Program-made: the position numbers and the translations under genes
From: an uncultured Lachnospiraceae bacterium
GTDB taxonomy: Bacteria > Bacillota > Clostridia > Lachnospirales > Lachnospiraceae
NCBI GenBank assembly: GCA_902783445.1
Contig: CACZQX010000383.1
Span: 1 to 5,312, forward strand
Direction of reading: 5' to 3'
DNA length: 5,312 bases
In this document: piece by piece, positions 1 to 5,312 of the stretch
Layout: every line of letters starts with the position of its first letter
Position numbering within the stretch: the stretch's first letter is position 1
The notes under the pieces: model-generated
Database searches by the model: none
The model's input: the letters and a program-made list of their open reading frames with translations, nothing else
Told to the model about the DNA's origin: nothing

Positions 1-23
1 ACTTCTTCTTTTGTGACATAGTA

Positions 24-82
24 ATGCTCCCCCTATGATGACAGTGTTTTTCTTTTTTCACTGTCTCTCATAGAGGGAGCAT
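24..82. repeat. Long imperfect inverted repeat (hairpin)
   Basis: Arm 24-46 pairs with arm 59-82 around a T-rich 12-base loop (47-58). The outer stem is 14 base pairs with a single C/A mismatch (32 against 74). A small asymmetric internal bulge follows near 38-39 and 66-68, then an inner stem of 7 pairs (40-46 with 59-65). No T-run follows either arm, so it is not a typical intrinsic terminator. The hairpin ends where the helicase-like reading frame begins (about 81), which marks it as a junction or a small mobile/structural element inserted there. It could also be a terminal hairpin of an insertion element; no transposase is visible. Confidence 0.7.
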
Positions 83-353
83 ATCACGGTATCGGGGCTT
101 CGCTATGGAGTTGTATTTCGATCCCTTGAGCCGGGAGTACAAGATCACCCTGATCGGCAGCCTGCGCCACACGGCAACTCTGGGCACCGACCTCTACGGT
201 AATATTCAGCGTCTGGACAACACCCTGGAAAGCCTGCCCTCCCGCCTGCAAAACACTAAAGACCACCTAGCTAGTGTCCTAATACATCTGTTCCTTTTCA
301 GAACGGTGTATACGCTTGGGCGCATCAAACCACTTACACCTAATAATAATTAA
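81..353 (+). pseudogene. Fragment of conjugative-element SNF2 helicase/DNA methylase (later portion)
   Basis: The frame reads ISRYRGFAMELYFDPLSREY, then a segment with TLGTDLYGNIQRLDNTLESL and ending near LQNTKDHLAS. I recognise this as a conserved stretch in the last part of the very large SNF2-like helicase / N-6 DNA methylase proteins of Clostridial conjugative elements (typical form: YRGF-x-MEL, then LG-x-D-x-x-GNI-x-RLDN-x-LE). Only about 65 residues match. Resemblance is lost after about 275, where the frame runs through unrelated sequence to a stop at 351-353. Upstream, the same frame meets a stop at 39-41 inside the hairpin. The ATG at 105 is an internal methionine of the family, not a real start, and no ribosome binding site precedes it. 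It is a truncated remnant, probably not functional. GC content is clearly higher than in the neighbouring Roco gene. Confidence 0.72.
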
Positions 354-368
354 CTCATCTTTTCTTTT

Positions 369-3300
369 TCATTCATTTTGCCCATCTATTGGATCAATCT
401 GCACAAAGATGTGATATACAGTTGGCGAGTAGTCGCCACACAAATATCGTGAACTTGCAATATTTATATAATGATTAGTTTGCATCTCAACATGATTCTT
501 GAACGATCCAATTTCAAATATAAAGATTCCGGAATCAAAGCTTTTTATATGAGTCTGATATTCCTTCCAGTATTTATCATATTTTGATTTCTCACAGTCC
601 AAATAAGAAACAAGAAACAGGAATGAAACGCCATGAGGGTTGTAATTGTTTAAAAGCTTACTCAGATGACTGTTCCAGTTTCGTTTTGCAAAATCAGATA
701 CTCGTAATGATTCAATTACGGTCCAAGGCTTTTTCCCTTCGCTATACACAAGCAAATCCAATTCGCCTACGTCTTTACCAGATGCGCTTCTGCCGATTTG
801 TGTTTGATCATGAACATCATAGCCAAAATTTTGTAGCGCATCTCGCATACGGCGATTTCGATTGTTTTCCTTGCTGCCACGGCATTCTGGTTCTCTTTGA
901 ATTTGCTCGCAAGATTTAACAATTGCTTGTAAAAGCTTTTTTTCTTCCTCGAGCCCATCTGGGGCAGCCTGATTCATTATTGCTTCAATAGGAATCCTTC
1001 TTCTAAATATTTTCGAAAAAACGGTGGCTTCTCCCTCTTCCAGCATAATTTTCAACTCTTCATAATCGAAGAAATCTTGCTTATTGTCCATTTTATAGAC
1101 TATTTGATTTGTTGGGGCATTTAAACCTATCTTTCTCCATATCCGATCCACATTTGCTTTTAGCATAGCAAGATAGGTGTTAGGCCTAAACATATTATTG
1201 ATATGTTGAATAAAAAAGCGTAGCACGTTATCATCTATAGTAACTATCGCACAGAGTCCAGTTTCAGGCTCCTGAAATCTGGCACCTGCTCGCCACACAT
1301 TTTCCATATCCAATTCTACGCTCCGGTCTATCATTAACCTATGAAGGACATTATTTGGCAGATATTCAAACTCCATGTTGAATTCAAGAATATTCGGATC
1401 TTTTCGTAAATGCTGGATATTCAATGCAGAATTCTGTTTACATAACATGGGAATAAACTCATGATCCGCTCCGGCAGCGAAAGATAATTGAAATTTTCGC
1501 ATAACCCCAAGAACATATTGAGTGTCACTAGGATTGTAATCTGCTTGTGGAAAAACACAACGAATGGATTTGTCTATTCCAGCATTCATTAAAAGCCGAT
1601 AAATAGATATGTGAGGAAGAAGACCATTCACAGCACCTTTACACGGATTAAAAAGAATGATGTACAAGGCATTTGTTATCCAATCTGGGCGGAGGATAAT
1701 ATAGTCTTCCAACGCGTAGTCTTCTTCATCACAGAAGCAAAAACTAACACCCAAATCGTTGAACCAGTGCAACAGCTCTTTCTGGTTTGAATTGACATAG
1801 TACTTTTTGCAAATGTTTTTATATGCTTTTCCCGTAATATAATTGCCGCTCATATGCTCGAGTTCTTTCTTGACCTTCGTCCACGATATAGGCCATGACA
1901 CATCCAAATATCCGGTCTTACATATTTCACTAAGCATTACTTCGGTAAATTCCTTGTTGAAAAGATTTCGTGTATACTTGAGTGCCGAAAGACGGACTAT
2001 TTTAGTCAACTTACTATATTTCTCTCGAAGATCATTCTCGTCTACTGATGCATTAGGATTTTGGTCGATCTTATTTATTACTAGGAGAACTGGTGAATCA
2101 GGAGCAAAACTCTTCACATTGTGAAGCCAATAATGGGCGCGTTCATTCTGTATATCATCTCGCGCATTAATTAGAACTACATACATTGTACGCCTTGTTA
2201 AAAAAATGCGATGCATAGAGTGTAGTATTTCCTGCCCTCCAAAGTCCCAATAATGAACTTGTATATTTCTTCTATTTAAAACATATTGTTTTGTTTTAAT
2301 CGTAATACCTGGTGTCGATTGATTCGTGTAGTTAATGGGCTCTCCACCATCATTCATTAACCGTGCGATGGTGTGGGATTTTCCTGATTCCCCATCACCC
2401 AGAAATACAACTTTAATCTCGTTGAGCGGAATCGTCCTTAACTTTTTTCTCTCGAGTAACCACTGATCGACCATTTTACTTGGAAGAGAGAAAATGGACA
2501 TATCCACGCCATCAACAGTTGTATTATTTAAATAAACATTGATGGTTTTTCTTTCACTATCATTATCATAGTATAGCCAACGGTCAGATTTGGATTCCTG
2601 CTCAATGTGATATTTAATAGGGAGCTCTGTCAACCAGTCAGGTAAGTCCTTTAAATGAAGATCGCATAAATATATTTCATGGAGACTATTCATTTTTAAA
2701 ATGCAGTTGGGAATAAAAGAAATAGAAGAACCCGATAAATCAAGTGTCCTAAGATTCGATAGGTTTTCAAAATCTGGTAAAACTTGTAGGTTTGTGCAAT
2801 TACGAATACTTAAATAGGTCAGATTGGACAATCCTTGCAATGTAGGAATAATTGACAAGTTGCAGCAATCCGAAAGGTCTAAAGATGTCAATTTTACAAG
2901 ATTCTCGATCCCTATAACAGATTTTAGGCTACTGCAATTTGAAATGCCTAGCTCTGAAATACTTGTAAGGTTTTCGATTCCAGACAGTTCAGTCAAGCTA
3001 TAACAATGTGAGAGATTCATTCTTACTAACTGCGTGAGATTACCCAATCCCGGTATTTTTCCTATCCTATGGCAATTTGAAAGATTCAAAGTAGTAAGTT
3101 GTGTGAGTTCACTTAAACTTGGCAATTTGTTCAAGCTGATACAGCCTGAAAGATTAATGGTTTTCAACTGTCTTAGTTTATCCAAATTTGGCAAAGAAAA
3201 CAGACTGCTACACTGCAAAAGAATAATCTCTTGCAATTGCGTAAGTGAATCTAACCCGGGTAATTCGATAATACAATCTGCCTTTTCCAGTTTTAGGTGA

Positions 3301-4865
3301 GTAAGGTGAGAAAGTGAGTTTATCCCAGATATTCTGGTCAACGCTTGTGTATTCTCACATTGCAACTTTGAAAGCCGAGTACACCCTGCAACATCCAGTT
3401 CAATCAGATTATTAGTACCTTTGCACTGTAACTTCTTTAACCCCGTACAACCTGACAGATTTAGTTCGATCAGCTGGGATTCTTTCTTGCATCCTGTTTT
3501 TGCAAAACGATCAAGCCACAGCATATTAATATTTAGCTCGCCAAGGCTTCTGCAGTTGCTCATATTCAACTTTTCAAGCCCATATAAAGTATTTAAACCA
3601 TGCACATTAATCAAACTTGCACATCCTGAAAGATTCAATTTGTTTAACTTAACACATCCATAAATATCTAAGCATCTAAGATAATTGAGATTATTAATAT
3701 CTTGTACTGTGATTAAGCTCTGGCAAAAAGATAGGTCTAGGATAGTAAGTTTTGATAGTTTATTAATTCCAAATAGCGATGAAAGGTTTGTGCAATTATA
3801 AAGATTGATTGTTGATACTTTGCTTAATTTATCCATAAACAGCGTTGTGATTTGGTTGTTTCTAGATAGATTAAGATCAATAAGGTTAGGAAAAACATCC
3901 CATTTTGGCAAGGATGTTAACTTGTCACAGTCTTCTATGTCTAGGAGAGTTAAGTTCTCGAGTTTTTCCTTTTGTGGGAACTCAGAAAGGTTATGGCAAG
4001 ATGTTATCTGAAGTTTTGTTAGATTCCGGACATTGCTGAGTTCTGGTATTGAAATCAATCCTTCACACCAAGCTAAGTTAATTGTTGTTTGTTTAGCAAT
4101 GCTCTTAGGTTTTGGAATTATAGTGATATTATTACAAGAAGTAATATTAATACTCTCCAGCATAAGTATCTGTGTTATCTCAGGAAGTGATACAAAGCAC
4201 TCGCAGTCATGAATGCGTAGATAAGACAAACTAATAAGCCCTTTTAGATCAAGAAGTCCGGTCACATTATTGCAGTGAGATATAGTAAGCCTACACAGCT
4301 TTTTTAGGTCTCCCAGAAATGTGATGTCTTTAAGCATAGAATTACTATGTAAAAATAATACTTCAAGGTTTTGTACTGCTTCAAGCGATATGCATGAGAG
4401 AGAAGTATTACATACATAGAGAGTTTCAAGGTTTGAGCCAAAAAAACTCAGTATTGTTTGAATTGTGGTTTCTCTTAAATTGACTGTAAGCAGAAAACTG
4501 CCAGTTTTGTTAATATATGCGCCTGGTTGGATATTTTTCTTATTAAGACAACTGTTTGAGTAATTATCCGCATTACCTATAATGTATAGCGTGTGGACTT
4601 TATCTATGTCCGTTGATGTAAGCTCAGAAAGACTTATGTGATATGTTCCTTCTTGAAAAAGACTTGTGTCTGAAAACATATCATTAGATAATTTGAAAAC
4701 GAGGTCAGAAAGAGTATTAGCGGAAATATCCTTGCATCTATTCTTACTACTGTCAATGTTATCCGGTAAGAAATGTCCATCGATTAGCCTTTCTGATGTA
4801 ACCTCTAAATCCTTCTGTTTATTAAACATGACAGAATCAGACAGATTATTGTCACCCACTACCAT
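369..4865 (-). CDS. Roco protein: LRR - Roc GTPase - COR - nuclease-like C-terminus
   Basis: The product is about 1,498 residues, probably cytosolic, with no signal peptide or membrane segment seen. Residues 1-145 are unassigned. Residues 146-750 hold about 26 leucine-rich repeats of 22-23 residues. The Roc GTPase (about 815-980) has P-loop GDGESGKS (823-830), a switch-I threonine in STPGI, DFGGQE (874-879), NKID (931-934) and SALK (960-963), so all nucleotide-binding motifs are intact. COR follows (about 985-1310), with the typical LRPDWI near 1060. A charged linker (1318-1340) leads to a nuclease-like domain (1341-1498) with GELD (1367-1370) and IES (1384-1386); the usual third-motif lysine is leucine. 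No kinase domain is present. The start is the ATG at 4865, because GGAGG lies 8 bases upstream; an in-frame TTG at 4916 would add 17 residues but lies only a few bases after the predicted transcription start. In known bacterial Roco proteins, Roc-COR is a GTP-controlled dimerisation switch. The role as a defence sensor-effector is inference. Confidence 0.93.
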   Translation of the reverse strand: MVVGDNNLSDSVMFNKQKDLEVTSERLIDGHFLPDNIDSSKNRCKDISANTLSDLVFKLSNDMFSDTSLFQEGTYHISLSELTSTDIDKVHTLYIIGNADNYSNSCLNKKNIQPGAYINKTGSFLLTVNLRETTIQTILSFFGSNLETLYVCNTSLSCISLEAVQNLEVLFLHSNSMLKDITFLGDLKKLCRLTISHCNNVTGLLDLKGLISLSYLRIHDCECFVSLPEITQILMLESINITSCNNITIIPKPKSIAKQTTINLAWCEGLISIPELSNVRNLTKLQITSCHNLSEFPQKEKLENLTLLDIEDCDKLTSLPKWDVFPNLIDLNLSRNNQITTLFMDKLSKVSTINLYNCTNLSSLFGINKLSKLTILDLSFCQSLITVQDINNLNYLRCLDIYGCVKLNKLNLSGCASLINVHGLNTLYGLEKLNMSNCRSLGELNINMLWLDRFAKTGCKKESQLIELNLSGCTGLKKLQCKGTNNLIELDVAGCTRLSKLQCENTQALTRISGINSLSHLTHLKLEKADCIIELPGLDSLTQLQEIILLQCSSLFSLPNLDKLRQLKTINLSGCISLNKLPSLSELTQLTTLNLSNCHRIGKIPGLGNLTQLVRMNLSHCYSLTELSGIENLTSISELGISNCSSLKSVIGIENLVKLTSLDLSDCCNLSIIPTLQGLSNLTYLSIRNCTNLQVLPDFENLSNLRTLDLSGSSISFIPNCILKMNSLHEIYLCDLHLKDLPDWLTELPIKYHIEQESKSDRWLYYDNDSERKTINVYLNNTTVDGVDMSIFSLPSKMVDQWLLERKKLRTIPLNEIKVVFLGDGESGKSHTIARLMNDGGEPINYTNQSTPGITIKTKQYVLNRRNIQVHYWDFGGQEILHSMHRIFLTRRTMYVVLINARDDIQNERAHYWLHNVKSFAPDSPVLLVINKIDQNPNASVDENDLREKYSKLTKIVRLSALKYTRNLFNKEFTEVMLSEICKTGYLDVSWPISWTKVKKELEHMSGNYITGKAYKNICKKYYVNSNQKELLHWFNDLGVSFCFCDEEDYALEDYIILRPDWITNALYIILFNPCKGAVNGLLPHISIYRLLMNAGIDKSIRCVFPQADYNPSDTQYVLGVMRKFQLSFAAGADHEFIPMLCKQNSALNIQHLRKDPNILEFNMEFEYLPNNVLHRLMIDRSVELDMENVWRAGARFQEPETGLCAIVTIDDNVLRFFIQHINNMFRPNTYLAMLKANVDRIWRKIGLNAPTNQIVYKMDNKQDFFDYEELKIMLEEGEATVFSKIFRRRIPIEAIMNQAAPDGLEEEKKLLQAIVKSCEQIQREPECRGSKENNRNRRMRDALQNFGYDVHDQTQIGRSASGKDVGELDLLVYSEGKKPWTVIESLRVSDFAKRNWNSHLSKLLNNYNPHGVSFLFLVSYLDCEKSKYDKYWKEYQTHIKSFDSGIFIFEIGSFKNHVEMQTNHYINIASSRYLCGDYSPTVYHIFVQIDPIDGQNE
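2616..4430 (-). repeat. Leucine-rich repeat array, about 26 units, within the Roco gene
   Basis: This part encodes residues about 146-750. The unit is L-x-x-L-x-L-S-x-C-x-x-L-x-x-L-P-x-L-x-x-L-x-x, usually 23 residues, with a well kept cysteine or asparagine after the beta strand (for example LTTLNLSNC, LKTINLSGC, LTSLDLSDC). The final units before Roc (LRTLDLSGSS, then LHEIYLCDLH) lose the cysteine and act as a cap. The middle is irregular: the repeat starting LEKLNMSNC carries an insertion, and two neighbouring 22-residue units at residues 465 and 487 are near-copies of each other. At DNA level the units have diverged. In other LRR proteins such arrays form a curved ligand-binding solenoid; a sensing role here is inferred. 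Confidence 0.9.
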
Positions 4866-4869
4866 TTTT

Positions 4870-4878
4870 CCTTCCTCC
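4870..4878 (-). promoter_or_regulatory. Ribosome binding site of the Roco gene
   Basis: The minus strand reads GGAGGAAGG, ending four bases before the ATG at 4865. The GGAGG core (4878-4874) is 8 bases from the ATG, a near-ideal Shine-Dalgarno spacing. It decides the start in favour of this ATG (protein begins MVVGDNNL) over the in-frame TTG at 4916. Confidence 0.85.
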
Positions 4879-4926
4879 CAATCAATAAGCATTAAAATAG
4901 TGCCAATAGTAGCCAATATTTAATTC

Positions 4927-4956
4927 ATTTTAGAACAATTTCGAACTAATTGTCAA
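4927..4956 (-). promoter_or_regulatory. Sigma-A-like promoter for the Roco gene
   Basis: On the minus strand a perfect -35 box TTGACA (4956-4951) is followed by an 18-base spacer and a -10 box TAAAAT (4932-4927), five of six matches to TATAAT. The predicted transcription start is near 4920, giving a leader of about 55 bases before the ATG. With its own promoter and no same-strand gene upstream, the Roco gene looks monocistronic. Confidence 0.72.
4935..4953. promoter_or_regulatory. Inverted repeat in promoter spacer, possible operator
   Basis: ACAATT (4935-4940) and AATTGT (4948-4953) form a perfect 6-base inverted repeat with a 7-base centre. It lies almost wholly in the spacer between the -35 and -10 boxes and overlaps the -35 box by three bases. 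A dimeric repressor bound here would block RNA polymerase. No regulator gene is visible in the window, and AT-rich sequence makes chance 6-base repeats fairly likely. Confidence 0.35.
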
Positions 4957-5183
4957 CAATCTTTTTAGTTTTTTATGGAAGAAAACCCGTGTAAGCACTA
5001 AGTTCTGGCAAGGGAAGGATGCAGGCAAAAGAGTTGGACATTTTACCCTTCTTCTACTCAGAAGAATAACAAAACTGAGAGTTCGATCATTTGTGCTGCC
5101 AGCTAAATGTCTACGCTTTAAGATTCTAAGCAAGAGGTGTAAATGAAGCTACCCCAGAGTGGCTTGCCTTTGACAGATTATGA
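4957..5183. other. Stretch without a recognisable gene
   Basis: Between the Roco promoter and the right-hand helicase fragment I see no gene I can name. The plus-strand frame shared with the helicase fragment begins at an ATG (5019), reads MQAKELDILPFFYSEE and then meets stops at 5067, 5076, 5127 and 5181. Its last piece reads GVNEATPEWLAFDRL. These pieces look protein-like and may be decayed coding sequence, but I do not recognise the family. A minus-strand 67-codon frame over 4930-5133 overlaps the Roco promoter, is rich in basic and hydrophobic residues and resembles nothing known to me, so it is not called. Confidence 0.4.
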
Positions 5184-5312
5184 GATAATGCTCCACTGTG
5201 GAGCACGACAAAACCAAACTCAAAAGATACTCTCGAGTTCATTGGGCAGATCATGACCAGTAAGAGCCCTGTCCGGTCTGCGGAAGACATTGACGAGCAG
5301 GCGCTGTCCTAT
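5184..5312 (+). pseudogene. Fragment of conjugative-element SNF2 helicase/DNA methylase (earlier portion), runs off window
   Basis: From about 5232 the frame reads LEFIGQIMTSKSPVRSAEDI and then DEQALSY to the window end. This closely fits the conserved stretch (typical form: KQKFI-x-QIMTSKSP-x-R, then ALSYAEIKAL) just after the helicase C-terminal motifs in the giant SNF2-like helicase / DNA methylase proteins of Clostridial conjugative elements. Upstream the frame is closed by a stop at 5181-5183, and residues before about 5232 do not match the family, so the front of the gene is missing. There is no start codon with a ribosome binding site. In the intact family this segment lies roughly 100 residues before the segment seen at 81-275, so the two fragments stand in reversed order on the same strand. 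It may be a remnant or the broken beginning of a second copy continuing outside the window. Confidence 0.68.
5189..5205. repeat. Short perfect palindrome
   Basis: TGCTCCAC, a single T, then GTGGAGCA make an odd-length palindrome with 8-base arms. It lies just upstream of the point where helicase similarity begins on the right. Its left edge shares the 9-mer TAATGCTCC (5186-5194) with the left edge of the hairpin at 22-30. It could be a binding site, a scar of a small element, or chance. Confidence 0.5.

Noticed and set aside
84..266. A 60-residue minus-strand frame opposite the left helicase fragment
   Set aside because: It is an antisense shadow of a GC-rich coding remnant, with no ribosome binding site or family resemblance.
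305..340. A terminator for the Roco gene: GGTGTA paired with TACACC
   Set aside because: Only six pairs with a loop of about 24 bases and no T-run on the minus strand after it; too weak to call.
105..353. An intact 82-residue protein starting at the ATG at 105
   Set aside because: The family match begins upstream of this ATG (RYRGFAMEL), so the ATG is internal. The tail after about 275 is unrelated sequence, so this is a gene fragment.
2616..4430. The repeated pattern as a CRISPR or tandem DNA repeat array
   Set aside because: The periodicity is at protein level (LRR units of 22-23 residues). DNA units are diverged, and there are no constant repeats separated by unique spacers.
4866..4916. 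An upstream TTG start for the Roco gene, adding 17 residues
   Set aside because: No Shine-Dalgarno precedes the TTG, it would lie only a few bases after the predicted transcription start, and the GGAGG at 4878-4874 sits ideally for the ATG at 4865.
4930..5133. A 67-residue minus-strand reading frame upstream of the Roco gene
   Set aside because: It overlaps the -35/-10 promoter, has no ribosome binding site I can see, and its composition is basic and hydrophobic without resemblance to a known family.

Overview
The window is dominated by one very large minus-strand gene, read from 4865 down to 369 (about 1,498 residues). It encodes a Roco-family protein with four visible parts: about 26 leucine-rich repeats (LRRs), a Roc GTPase domain, a COR domain, and a C-terminal domain that resembles a PD-(D/E)XK nuclease with an altered active site. 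It has its own complete-looking expression signals: a TTGACA/TAAAAT promoter with a small inverted repeat in its spacer, and a strong Shine-Dalgarno sequence just ahead of the ATG.

On both sides lie plus-strand, GC-richer fragments that I recognise as parts of one family: the giant SNF2-like helicase / DNA-methylase proteins carried by conjugative elements of Clostridia. The left fragment (about 81-275) matches a later part of that protein. The right fragment (about 5232-5312) matches an earlier part. Both point the same way but stand in reversed order, so they cannot be two halves of one gene split by a simple insertion. They suggest two copies, a tandem duplication or a rearranged element. 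A long imperfect hairpin (24-82) ends where the left fragment begins.

Organism: probably a Clostridia-class Firmicute, judged from the conjugative-element helicase family, the strong GGAGG ribosome binding site and the AT-rich cargo gene with its sigma-A-like promoter. The species cannot be told.

Layout: 1-82 hairpin; 81-353 helicase remnant; 354-368 short gap; 369-4865 Roco gene; 4866-4956 leader, promoter and possible operator; 4957-5183 no gene that I recognise, with stops in every useful frame; 5184-5312 helicase fragment running off the window.

Interpretation (inference): the Roco protein looks like a stand-alone, inducible sensor-switch-effector molecule carried as cargo on an integrative element. 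The LRR array would be the sensor, Roc-COR the GTP-dependent switch, and the nuclease-like tail the effector. This layout parallels STAND/Avs antiphage proteins, but with a Roc GTPase in place of a STAND ATPase. No partner gene is visible in the window.
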